The notes under the pieces: generated by a model
The model's database searches: none
What the model was told of the DNA's origin: nothing
What the model saw: only the letters and a program-made list of their open reading frames with translations
Shown: positions 7,289-14,289 of the stretch, one piece after another
Layout: each line of letters begins with the position of its first letter
How positions within the stretch are numbered: the first letter of the stretch is position 1
Translations under genes and position numbers: made by a program
NCBI RefSeq assembly: GCF_001815865.1
Contig: NZ_KV822203.1
Span: 1 to 14,435, forward strand
Reading direction: 5' to 3'
Length of the DNA stretch: 14,435 bases
Source: Abiotrophia sp. HMSC24B09
GTDB lineage: Bacteria; Bacillota; Bacilli; Lactobacillales; Aerococcaceae

Positions 7289-7723
7289 TTATTTTGCTCC
7301 GATAATGAAGGTCATTTCTGCTTCCGCAACTTTCTTGTCGCCAACGAAGGCTTGGCCGTAACCAATCCCTGCGTTCTTACGCAATTTGACGATGTCTACT
7401 TGGAGACGAAGCACGTCACCAGGTACTACCTTTTGACGGAATTTTACCTTGTTCAAGCCACCTAGGTAAGCGGTCTTGCCTTGGAAACCTTCCATTTGCA
7501 AGAGTGGGATAGAACCGGCTTGAGCTAAAGCTTCGCAGATGAAGACACCTGGTAAAACAGGCTCGCCTGGGAAGTGACCTTGGAAGACTTGTTCATTGAT
7601 GGTCACGTTCTTACGGCAGACGATTTTTTCACCTGGAATCAACTCATCCACAGCGTCGATGAAGAAGATTGGGTAGCGGTTAGGGATAATGTCCATTACT
7701 TGTTGAGCAGTTAATAAAGTCAT
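7289..7723 (-). CDS. fabZ: 3-hydroxyacyl-ACP dehydratase, FabZ type
   Basis: FabZ removes water from 3-hydroxyacyl-ACP to give trans-2-enoyl-ACP, the third step of each elongation round. The 144-aa hot-dog-fold protein has the catalytic motif GHFPGEPVLPGVFICEALAQ, with His50 and Glu64 as the active pair, preceded by the conserved PNRYPIFFID. Enterococci use a close paralogue (FabN) that also isomerises to cis-3-enoyl-ACP. Sequence alone does not exclude such activity here, but position between accB and accC is the classic FabZ place. It lies 46 bp after accB with its own ribosome binding site (AAAGAGGAAT). Confidence 0.94.
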   Translation of the reverse strand: MTLLTAQQVMDIIPNRYPIFFIDAVDELIPGEKIVCRKNVTINEQVFQGHFPGEPVLPGVFICEALAQAGSIPLLQMEGFQGKTAYLGGLNKVKFRQKVVPGDVLRLQVDIVKLRKNAGIGYGQAFVGDKKVAEAEMTFIIGAK

Positions 7724-7769
7724 GTTTATTCCTCTTTTCTTTGGGGGTGATGTTTAGGGTTTAGCTAAT

Positions 7770-8264
7770 TTAGCTAATGCGGAAGAGGGCTTGGCCGTAT
7801 TCCACGATGTTTTCATTTTCAACTAAGATGGCAGAGACCACGCCGTCTTGAGGGGCCACAATCTCATTCATGAGCTTCATGGCTTCAATCAAGCAGAGGA
7901 CTTGGCCCTTCTTGACGCTGTCGCCTACTTGCACGTAAGGATCCGCATCAGGGTTAGCTTGCAGGTAGACTACCCCTACCATAGGAGCTGGCACCTCCTT
8001 ACCAGCGGCTGCTGGCGCTGGTACAGGAGCTGCAGGCGCTTCTACCACTTCAGGCGCTGCCACAGGGGCTGGGGCCGCCAGGCTAGCTGGGGCTGTTAGG
8101 GCAGCAGATTCAGTCACATCGGTCACCACGACTGGGGCTGGCGCTGCCACTTGTGGCACTTCCTTAGCCAAGAGCAGACGCTCATTGTCATTGGTGAATT
8201 CGAAGTAGGCCAGGCTAGACTGGTCGAGTTTGTCGATTAATTTGACGAGTTCTTCATATTGCAT
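7770..8264 (-). CDS. accB: Biotin carboxyl carrier protein of acetyl-CoA carboxylase
   Basis: AccB carries the covalently bound biotin between AccC and the AccA/AccD carboxyltransferase. The 164-aa protein has an N-terminal region (1-35), a flexible Ala/Pro/Val-rich linker at about 36-90, and a C-terminal biotinyl domain with EAMKLMNEI, where Lys130 is the biotinylated lysine. The partner biotin ligase is not in this window. It starts 2 bp after the fabF stop, so expression is coupled to fabF. Confidence 0.96.
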   Translation of the reverse strand: MQYEELVKLIDKLDQSSLAYFEFTNDNERLLLAKEVPQVAAPAPVVVTDVTESAALTAPASLAAPAPVAAPEVVEAPAAPVPAPAAAGKEVPAPMVGVVYLQANPDADPYVQVGDSVKKGQVLCLIEAMKLMNEIVAPQDGVVSAILVENENIVEYGQALFRIS

Positions 8265-8266
8265 GC

Positions 8267-9502
8267 TTACTTACCATCCCATCGTTTGAAGGCAAGGACC
8301 GCATTGTGACCGCCAAAGCCCAGGGAGTTAGACAGGGCAACTTGGATGTCTTGTTGGCGTCCATGGCCTGGGACATAGTCCAGGTCACAGCCTTCTTCTG
8401 GATTTTCTAGACCTAGGGTCGCAGGTACGAAACCTTCTTCCAAGGCCTTAACGCAGACAATGGCTTCTACCCCACCGGCACCACCTAAGAGGTGACCGAA
8501 GTGGCCCTTAGAGCTGGATACAGCCACTTTGTAAGCTGCATCGCCCAAAGCATACTTGATGGCTTGGGTTTCGCCCTTGTCATTGGTTGGCGTGCTGGTC
8601 CCGTGGGCATTGATGTAGTCCACGTCTTCAGCACTGAGCCCGGCCATAGCCAAGGCTTGCTTGATACATTCACCAGCGCCAGACCCGTCTGGGGTTGGAG
8701 CAGTCATGTGGTAGGCGTCTGAGTTAGCCCCGTAACCCACTAATTCAGCATAGATGTGGGCGCCACGAGCTTGGGCAGACTCCAGGGATTCCAGGAAGAG
8801 GACACCGGCCCCTTCACCCATAACGAAGCCATCGCGGTCCTTGTCAAAAGGACGGGAAGCAGTGGCTGGGTCTTGGTTGGTGGACAAGGCTGTCAAGGCT
8901 GCGAAGCCGCCAATCCCGATTTCACAGATAGTAGCTTCTGCCCCACCTGCCAAGCAGGCATCTAAGAGGCCTGTCTTGATCTTGAGGAAGGCTTCCCCGA
9001 TAGAGTTAGTAGCAGAGGCACAGGCTGTCACGATGTCCAAGCTTGGGCCCTTGATGCCTAACTTCATGGAAATATTACCAGAAGCCATGTTCCCGATGGT
9101 CAGTGGCACGAAGAGTGGCGGAATACGTTTAGCGCCCTTCTCAATCATCTTACGGATGCCTTTTTCGATTTCGATTAAGCCCCCGATCCCTGAGCTGACT
9201 AAGACCCCTACCCGGTGGGCATTGTCTTCAATCTTGTAGCCTGAGTCTTCTACTGCTTCTACTGATGCCACCACGGCATATTGGGAGAAGAAGTCCATCC
9301 GTTGGGTTTCCCGACGGTCTAAGACGGGACTTGGGTCGAAGTCTTTGACTTCAGCGGCCACAGAGACGCTAGAGCCACTGTGATCGAATTTAGTGATAGG
9401 CGCGATACCGCCCTTGTCATGGCGCATGCTGTCCCAGAATGCGGCGACATTGTTACCAATTGGGGAGACAGTCCCCAAACCTGTTACGACAACTCGTTGC
9501 AT
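8267..9502 (-). CDS. fabF: Beta-ketoacyl-ACP synthase II
   Basis: FabF condenses acyl-ACP with malonyl-ACP during chain elongation. The 411-aa thiolase-fold protein has the nucleophile in DIVTACASATNSIGEA (Cys161), NAHGTSTPTND (His300), and Lys332 and His337 in a segment reading SSSKGHFGHLLGGAGG. That segment is usually closer to STKSMTGHLLGAAG, so it is slightly divergent while keeping the catalytic Lys and His. The C-terminus SNSLGFGGHNAVLAFKRW is canonical. A strong AGGAGG precedes the start, 36 bp after fabG. It is the only elongating synthase in the cluster. Confidence 0.97.
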   Translation of the reverse strand: MQRVVVTGLGTVSPIGNNVAAFWDSMRHDKGGIAPITKFDHSGSSVSVAAEVKDFDPSPVLDRRETQRMDFFSQYAVVASVEAVEDSGYKIEDNAHRVGVLVSSGIGGLIEIEKGIRKMIEKGAKRIPPLFVPLTIGNMASGNISMKLGIKGPSLDIVTACASATNSIGEAFLKIKTGLLDACLAGGAEATICEIGIGGFAALTALSTNQDPATASRPFDKDRDGFVMGEGAGVLFLESLESAQARGAHIYAELVGYGANSDAYHMTAPTPDGSGAGECIKQALAMAGLSAEDVDYINAHGTSTPTNDKGETQAIKYALGDAAYKVAVSSSKGHFGHLLGGAGGVEAIVCVKALEEGFVPATLGLENPEEGCDLDYVPGHGRQQDIQVALSNSLGFGGHNAVLAFKRWDGK

Positions 9503-9538
9503 AATTACCTCCTGTAGTGCGGGTCTAGGAATCAGACC

Positions 9539-10261
9539 TTAGATGTGCAAGCCACCGTTGACTTCGATGACTTGGCCTGTGATGTAGTCATTGTCGATTA
9601 AGAAGTCGACTGTTTGGGCGATATGTTCCACTTGGCCAAAGCGTTTGAGTGGGATTTGGCCTAACATGGCTTCCTTGACGCGATCCGATAATTGATCGGT
9701 CATGTCCGTTTCGATAAAGCCTGGGGCGATGGCGTTGACGGTGATGCCACGGCTAGCCACTTCGCGGGCTAGGGACTTGGTCAAACCAATCATACCAGCC
9801 TTAGAGGCAGCATAGTTGACCTGGCCAGCATTCCCCATAACCCCAACAACGGAAGTCATGTTGATAATGCGGCCGCCCTTTTGCTTCAAGAGACGTGGGG
9901 TCAAATGACGGCACATGTTGAAGCAACCGTTCAAGTTGGTTTGGATGACCGCGTTGAAGTCTTCTTCACTCATGCGCATAACCAAACCGTCGCGGGTAAT
10001 ACCGGCATTGTTGACCAATACATCCACTTGGACGCCTTGGTCATAGAGGTCATCCACTAATTGCTTAGCCACGTCAAATTGGCTGATGTCACCAGTCGCT
10101 TGTAAGACTGGTTGCTCATAGCCTTCAAATTGAGCTAAGATTTCAGGGGCAATGGGACTACGGCTGTTTAAGATGACACGGTGGCCTTTAGCCGCTAAGT
10201 GGTGGGCAATGGCTAGGCCAATCCCGCGGGAGCTGCCCGTAATCAAACAGGTTAAGGTCAT
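9539..10261 (-). CDS. fabG: 3-oxoacyl-ACP reductase
   Basis: FabG reduces 3-ketoacyl-ACP to 3-hydroxyacyl-ACP with NADPH. The 240-aa short-chain dehydrogenase has the cofactor loop TGSSRGIG at 8-15, the NNAG motif at 84-87, and catalytic Ser137 (NMTSVVG), Tyr150 and Lys154 (YAASKAG). It closes with the family-typical tail GQVIEVNGGLHI. Its ATG begins directly after the fabD stop codon with no gap, so its ribosome binding site lies within fabD and translation is probably coupled. Confidence 0.97.
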   Translation of the reverse strand: MTLTCLITGSSRGIGLAIAHHLAAKGHRVILNSRSPIAPEILAQFEGYEQPVLQATGDISQFDVAKQLVDDLYDQGVQVDVLVNNAGITRDGLVMRMSEEDFNAVIQTNLNGCFNMCRHLTPRLLKQKGGRIINMTSVVGVMGNAGQVNYAASKAGMIGLTKSLAREVASRGITVNAIAPGFIETDMTDQLSDRVKEAMLGQIPLKRFGQVEHIAQTVDFLIDNDYITGQVIEVNGGLHI

Positions 10262-11206
10262 TTATTCTTCCTCCGTTAAAAAGTTTTTGAGGGCGTCGAG
10301 GTCTTCGACTTTGTCCAGGACTTGTACCTTGAGGGCCAGGCCTTCGCGTTTGAGCAGGCCAGCTAAGGTATTGCCGGGACCGATTTGAACTAGGTGAGTC
10401 ACACCTTCTTCAACCAATTTATCAATGGTTTGCTTCCAGTAAACTGGCTCAACAAGATGTCGAACAAGTACTTGGGAGAGGCTTTCAGGCTGATGAAGGT
10501 CTAGCGTGGTGTTGCTGATGACGGGCACGTCCCCTTTCTTAAAGGTCACTTTTTCCAAGGCTTGGGCCATGGCTTCTTGGGCATTGGCCATCAAGGGACT
10601 ATGGAAAGGTCCTTCGACTTTGAGGGGGATGACTTTCTTGTAGCCGGCAGCTTTGGCGATTTCCTTGAAGCGCTCAACCGCCGCAATAGTCCCCGCCACG
10701 ATGATTTGGGCTGAAGAGTTGATATTGGCAATGTAGAGCGGCTCTTGATCGGCCACTTGGGCTACCAAGGCTTGACATTCTTCATAAGGCACACCCATTA
10801 CCGCCGCCATTTGGCATGGACTGTCGCTGGCTAGGGTTTCGCATTGTCTGGACATGAGTTCGCCACGTTCCTGCAATAAGGCAAAGGCATTGGCTTGGTC
10901 TAGGGCACCACTGGCAACCAGGGCGGAATATTCACCTAGGCTCAATCCGGCCATATAGCTTACAGGAGGTAACAAGTCTTGGATGCTACGGTAGATAGCT
11001 AGGCTGGTCGACGTAATGGCGACTTGGGCATAGCGGGTCTGGCCGAAGCGTTCAGGTTCTTGTTGGATCCATTCTCTTAAGGGCCAACCGGTCACCGCTT
11101 CTGCCTGCTCATAGACAGCGCTGGCTTGGGGAAATTGACGGTCAAAGTCCATTCCCATGCCCGCATAGTGGGCACCTTGGCCATTAAAGATAAGTGCTAG
11201 TTTCAT
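10262..11206 (-). CDS. fabD: Malonyl-CoA:ACP transacylase
   Basis: FabD moves malonate from CoA to AcpP. The 314-aa alpha/beta-hydrolase-like protein has FNGQGAHYAGMG at the N-terminus (the family usually has F-x-GQGxQ), the nucleophile elbow GLSLGEYSAL with Ser89, and the partner histidine in EGPFHSPLM (His202). Substitution of the second Gln by His in the GQGAH motif is a small departure; the oxyanion-hole Gln10 is kept. It is preceded by an unusually long 163-bp spacer with hairpins, and AGGA precedes the ATG by about 11 bp. Confidence 0.96.
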   Translation of the reverse strand: MKLALIFNGQGAHYAGMGMDFDRQFPQASAVYEQAEAVTGWPLREWIQQEPERFGQTRYAQVAITSTSLAIYRSIQDLLPPVSYMAGLSLGEYSALVASGALDQANAFALLQERGELMSRQCETLASDSPCQMAAVMGVPYEECQALVAQVADQEPLYIANINSSAQIIVAGTIAAVERFKEIAKAAGYKKVIPLKVEGPFHSPLMANAQEAMAQALEKVTFKKGDVPVISNTTLDLHQPESLSQVLVRHLVEPVYWKQTIDKLVEEGVTHLVQIGPGNTLAGLLKREGLALKVQVLDKVEDLDALKNFLTEEE

Positions 11207-11254
11207 ACACTGACTCCTATCCTCAGTTATAGTTCGTTTTGATTGCGATCATAA

Positions 11255-11355
11255 TATAAAAGGCCCGAAGGCCAGAGCTCACTCCTAAGAGGGATAAAGT
11301 CAGAGCAAGCTCTTTGGTTCGCCTACTTACCAGCTAGGGGGTGCCAGCAAGTAGG
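11255..11355 (-). promoter_or_regulatory. Structured spacer between fabK and fabD, possible attenuator
   Basis: The 163-bp gap 11207-11369 is the only long one in the operon. In minus-strand order it holds a hairpin with CCTACTT/AAGTAGG arms (11322-11355), then AGAGC/GCTCT (11302-11313), then a 4-bp GGCC stem with a TTCG tetraloop followed by TTTTATAT (11255-11273), which looks like a weak terminator. AGAGCT in the second hairpin can instead pair with AGCTCT just before the third, so alternative folds are possible. I see no FabT palindrome, T-box or known riboswitch core in it. Regulatory function is inferred. Confidence 0.4.
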
Positions 11356-11369
11356 AAAGGAAATATCAA

Positions 11370-12329
11370 TTATTGATTGACCAAGTCAAGCTTAGCTTGA
11401 ATGGTCTGACGGCATTCTGCCAAGTAGTCTTGGATGATGTCGTGACAGGATTGTTCCTTAGAGACCAAACCAGCAATCTGGCCGGCCATGAGGGAACCTG
11501 TCTTAACGTCACCTTCCACTACCGCACGACGGAGGGCGCCTTTACCGATTTTGTTCAATCGTTCAAAGTCTGGCTCTGCCTTGCTGGTTTCTTCTTTTTC
11601 CGCTTGCAGGTATTCGGTGGTTAAGGCGTTACGCAAGACCCGTACTGGGTGGCCGGTAATTTGGCCGGTCACCACGGTTTCGATGTCTTTGGCCTTAATG
11701 ATGGCTTGCTTGAAGTTGTCATGAGCGTTAGACTCATGCGCCACAACAAAGCGAGTCCCCACTTGAACCGCGGAAGCCCCCAACATGAAGGCTGCTGCCA
11801 TGGCACGTCCGTCCCCAATCCCGCCGGCAGCGATAACTGGGATCTTAACGGCATCCACCACTTGAGGAACCAAGGCCATGGTAGTCAGTTTGCCGATGTG
11901 GCCCCCTGCTTCCATACCTTCGACCACCACTGCTTTGGCGCCGATGCGTTCCATACGTTTGGCCAAGGCCACAGACGCTACTACTGGAATCAGGCTAATG
12001 CCCGCTTCTTCGAAGCGCTGCATGTACTTACTTGGGTTCCCTGCACCAGTGGTAATGATTTTGACGCCAGATGCGATTAAGTAGTCTACCACTTCTTCCA
12101 CATGTGGGTTCAATAACATTACATTGACAGCGAAAGGTTTGTCGGTTTTGGCAAACATTGCCTCTACCTTAGCGCGAACTGTGTCCACGTTGTCGTGGCC
12201 AGTCCCAATCACCCCTAAGCCGCCTGCATTTGATACCGCGCTTGCTAAATCAGCGTCTGCTACCCAAGCCATTGCGCCTTGAACAATTGGATATTCAATG
12301 TTTAATAACTCCGTAATAGCTGTTTTCAT
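11370..12329 (-). CDS. fabK: Enoyl-ACP reductase II (FMN-dependent)
   Basis: FabK reduces trans-2-enoyl-ACP to acyl-ACP with an FMN/NADH chemistry, replacing the triclosan-sensitive FabI. The 319-aa TIM-barrel protein, related to nitronate monooxygenases, has YPIVQGAMAW at 13-22, EGMEAGGHIG at 138-146 with the conserved His144, IAAGGIGDGRAMAAAFMLGA and VQVGTRF, which bind flavin phosphate. Length fits FabK. It starts 30 bp after acpP. A TATAAT on the minus strand overlapping the acpP stop could give it a secondary promoter, but the -35 is poor. No other enoyl reductase is in the cluster, so this organism is expected to depend on FabK unless a fabI lies elsewhere. Confidence 0.95.
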   Translation of the reverse strand: MKTAITELLNIEYPIVQGAMAWVADADLASAVSNAGGLGVIGTGHDNVDTVRAKVEAMFAKTDKPFAVNVMLLNPHVEEVVDYLIASGVKIITTGAGNPSKYMQRFEEAGISLIPVVASVALAKRMERIGAKAVVVEGMEAGGHIGKLTTMALVPQVVDAVKIPVIAAGGIGDGRAMAAAFMLGASAVQVGTRFVVAHESNAHDNFKQAIIKAKDIETVVTGQITGHPVRVLRNALTTEYLQAEKEETSKAEPDFERLNKIGKGALRRAVVEGDVKTGSLMAGQIAGLVSKEQSCHDIIQDYLAECRQTIQAKLDLVNQ

Positions 12330-12359
12330 ACCTTCAGTCCTAACTTTAAGAAAAATAGA

Positions 12360-12578
12360 TTATAAAGAGTCGATGTAGTTTACTAAGTCTTGAACAGTCT
12401 TCAAGTTTTGGTCAGTGTCGATGGTGATGTCTAATTCATCTTCGATTTCACTGATGATTTGGAATACGTCTAAGCTGTCAGCTTTCAAGTCGTTTTCGAA
12501 GTCAGTGGTTAATTGTACTTCTGCTTCGTCGATCCCTAATTGGTTTGCAATAATCGCTTGTACTTTTTCAAATGTCAT
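12360..12578 (-). CDS. acpP: Acyl carrier protein
   Basis: AcpP carries growing acyl chains as thioesters on a 4'-phosphopantetheine arm. The 72-aa acidic helical protein has the attachment motif ADSLD, with Ser35 as the modified residue, and the usual helix II sequence [14 protein letters not shown]. Predicted acidity and length are typical. GGAGG lies about 8 bp before its ATG. It is preceded by a 41-bp AT-rich gap after fabH, which may favour high translation or RNA processing. The gene is AT-richer than its neighbours, as is common for acpP. Confidence 0.97.
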   Translation of the reverse strand: MTFEKVQAIIANQLGIDEAEVQLTTDFENDLKADSLDVFQIISEIEDELDITIDTDQNLKTVQDLVNYIDSL

Positions 12579-12619
12579 AATAATGATCCTCCATTAAATA
12601 AATAATATTTTTTTGATTC

Positions 12620-13567
12620 TTAGATGGAAAGGTGTAGGTGACCCCAGGCTAAGCCAGCACCGAAGCCACTTAGGATAATGGACTGCGTTCCATCCAGTCG
12701 CAATCGCCCGTCACGAACCAGTTGGTCTAGGAGAATTGGGATAGAGCCTGCTGAGGTGTTAGCCGCTTGGGCAATATTAGCAGGTACCTTGCTTTCTTCT
12801 AGGGACAACTTGTCCGCAATCAGATTTAACAAGCGTTGGTTCGCTTGGTGACAAATCAAATAGTCAATATCAAAATCATTCTGCTCAATAAAGTTTGCTA
12901 GGGTTTTAATGACGGTTCGTTTGACGAAATTGAAGACGTCACGCCCTTGCATCTGCATAGCCCACTGACCATCGGACGCTTCATGGACCTCAATGGCCGC
13001 GCCCCCTGTTCCTTGGGCAAAGACTTGACTAGCATAGCCGCTGAGTTCTTGACCATCATGCTGAATCAGGACAGCCCCCGCCCCATCACCGAACAAGACG
13101 GCAGTGGTACGGTCTGTTAGATCCACAATCTGACTCATTTTCTCAGCACCGATGACTAGGGTGTAACCTTGGGTCTGGCTAGCTGCCAGGCGGTTGGCTA
13201 CTTCCATCGCCATTACAAAACCAGAACAGGCGCCGTTGAGGTCAAAGCCCCAAGCTCCTTCCGCCCCAATCATGGCTTGCACTTGGCAGGCAATAGATGG
13301 GGTCGCAGCCTTAGCCGACATGGTTGCGACGACAATATGACGAATTTGGCTGACAATGTCAGGGGATAAATTCTTCAATAATTGCTTGGCCGCCTCACTC
13401 GCCATCATCGCGACGGTTTCGTGCTCAGCTGCGAAGTAACGTTGGTGAATTCCTGTCCGTTGGACAATCCACTCGTCACTGGATTCTAGTTGATAAGCAT
13501 TGATTAATTGGTCGTTGGACCAGGCTTGTCCAGGTAAATAAGCACCTGTTGCAATAATACGACTCAT
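12620..13567 (-). CDS. fabH: Beta-ketoacyl-ACP synthase III
   Basis: FabH starts fatty-acid chains by condensing acetyl-CoA or branched acyl-CoA with malonyl-ACP. The 315-aa thiolase-fold protein has the full catalytic triad: Cys114 in NGACSGFVMAM, His240 in ICHQANQRLL and Asn270 in AANTSAGSIP. The N-terminal DEWIVQRTGI is the usual CoA-binding segment. Its start lies 1 bp after the fabT stop, so translation is probably coupled and the two genes share a transcript. Primer preference cannot be read from the sequence. Confidence 0.97.
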   Translation of the reverse strand: MSRIIATGAYLPGQAWSNDQLINAYQLESSDEWIVQRTGIHQRYFAAEHETVAMMASEAAKQLLKNLSPDIVSQIRHIVVATMSAKAATPSIACQVQAMIGAEGAWGFDLNGACSGFVMAMEVANRLAASQTQGYTLVIGAEKMSQIVDLTDRTTAVLFGDGAGAVLIQHDGQELSGYASQVFAQGTGGAAIEVHEASDGQWAMQMQGRDVFNFVKRTVIKTLANFIEQNDFDIDYLICHQANQRLLNLIADKLSLEESKVPANIAQAANTSAGSIPILLDQLVRDGRLRLDGTQSIILSGFGAGLAWGHLHLSI

Positions 13568-13568
13568 C

Positions 13569-14027
13569 TTACTCTCCTAATCGTTGTTTAGCATTGTCCA
13601 AGAAACGATGTAAATTACGTAGGCCCTTAACTAAGGTGGCTGCCTCTTCAGGCTCCATGCCGTTTAAGGTCTCGGCTACCATGTTCAAGTGGAACTTGCG
13701 GTGGATCCGATAGAGTAATTTACCCCGCTTAGTTAGCTTGAGTAGCACCACCCGGCGATCGCTGGGTGAGGACACACGCTCAACATAGCCTTTTTTTACT
13801 AAGTTTTGGATGGACACTGACAGGGTCCCCATGGTGATGGCAATTTTCTTAGCCACCTCCGAAGAGCTCAAGTTGCCGCCCAAACCAATAGCTTCAATCG
13901 TATGCATTTCCTTGATTGATAAATCCGAAAACTCACTCATCTTGAGCGAAGTTTCTTCAATTAACAGAATTTCATTAAAGATAGAGACCAAAAATTCGTT
14001 CATTTCCAAAATGGTCGAATGGTCCAC
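13569..14027 (-). CDS. fabT: FabT, MarR-family repressor of fatty-acid synthesis
   Basis: FabT represses fab operons in Lactobacillales when bound to long-chain acyl-ACP. The 152-aa protein has the FabT-like stretch LSIKEMHTIEAIGLG at 37-50, a winged helix-turn-helix (about 52-100) and the wing SPSDRRVVLLKLTKRG. The start is a GTG at 14025-14027, supported by AAAGGGGTGA about 8 bp upstream and by alignment with the usual FabT N-terminus (acidic M-D, then INEFLxSIF-like). Two palindromes of FabT-operator type lie in its leader, so it likely represses its own operon. It is the first gene of the cluster and is followed after 1 bp by fabH. Confidence 0.93.
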   Translation of the reverse strand: MDHSTILEMNEFLVSIFNEILLIEETSLKMSEFSDLSIKEMHTIEAIGLGGNLSSSEVAKKIAITMGTLSVSIQNLVKKGYVERVSSPSDRRVVLLKLTKRGKLLYRIHRKFHLNMVAETLNGMEPEEAATLVKGLRNLHRFLDNAKQRLGE

Positions 14028-14050
14028 TCACTATCACCCCTTTAACTTAT

Positions 14051-14079
14051 TTTGAATATCAAACTATTTGATAATCAAA
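14051..14079. promoter_or_regulatory. Double FabT operator
   Basis: Two 13-bp palindromes of the form TTTGA-n3-TCAAA lie at 14051-14063 (centre ATA) and 14067-14079 (centre TAA), with centres 16 bp apart. They match the kind of site described for FabT in streptococci. They start at the promoter -10 and extend downstream over the transcription start, so bound FabT should block RNA polymerase. The assignment rests on motif, position and the adjacent fabT gene. Confidence 0.8.
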
Positions 14080-14107
14080 GTTTATCGAAAGTCTGCCCAT
14101 CTGTCAA
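14079..14107 (-). promoter_or_regulatory. Promoter of the fabT-accA operon
   Basis: On the minus strand a perfect TTGACA (14102-14107) is followed after 17 bp by TAAACT (14079-14084), a weaker -10. The -10 overlaps the upstream end of the FabT operators. It is about 50 bp before the fabT GTG codon. No other convincing full promoter is seen in the operon. Confidence 0.8.
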
Positions 14108-14126
14108 CACATGTGCTAGACCCTGA

Positions 14127-14267
14127 CAGGCTTTATGGGGCCCTATCCTTGATAAATCAGGCATGGTCGCGTTTGCAGGATTTTTTGTCATCTTCTTGTT
14201 GCCTTGGCGAAAGAAAGTGACTGAAAAGCCCTTACCTTGGGGCTGGGCCGGGCTTAAGAGCTTGTGA
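14127..14267 (+). pseudogene. Possible C-terminal remnant of a membrane protein
   Basis: On the plus strand, a frame bounded upstream by TGA 14124-14126 and ending at TGA 14265-14267 reads GMVAFAGFFVIFLLPWRKK and then a short basic, Trp-rich tail. It looks like a last transmembrane helix plus cytoplasmic tail, as in many transporters. It has no start or ribosome binding site and lies just upstream of the fabT promoter. It could be a decayed gene end or coincidence. The opposite strand is also open here (14075-14281) but reads as unconvincing sequence. Confidence 0.25.
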
Positions 14268-14289
14268 CTTGCAGAAAGCAATCAAAATC

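Noticed and set aside
8754..9239. Plus-strand open frame of 161 codons inside fabF
   Set aside because: Antisense shadow of a conserved gene in GC-richer DNA; no family features.
11207..11369. T-box or known riboswitch before fabD
   Set aside because: No T-box core (TGG-N-CCGCG type) or other riboswitch signature is visible; only simple hairpins are seen.
12366..12420. CTTGAA-n5-TTCAAG palindrome near the end of acpP as a FabT site
   Set aside because: The half-site spacing differs from the TTTGA-n3-TCAAA sites at 14051-14079 and it lies in conserved coding sequence, so it is probably coincidence.
14075..14281. Minus-strand 68-codon open frame upstream of fabT
   Set aside because: It would run across the promoter -35 and -10, ends within the operator region, and shows no family features.
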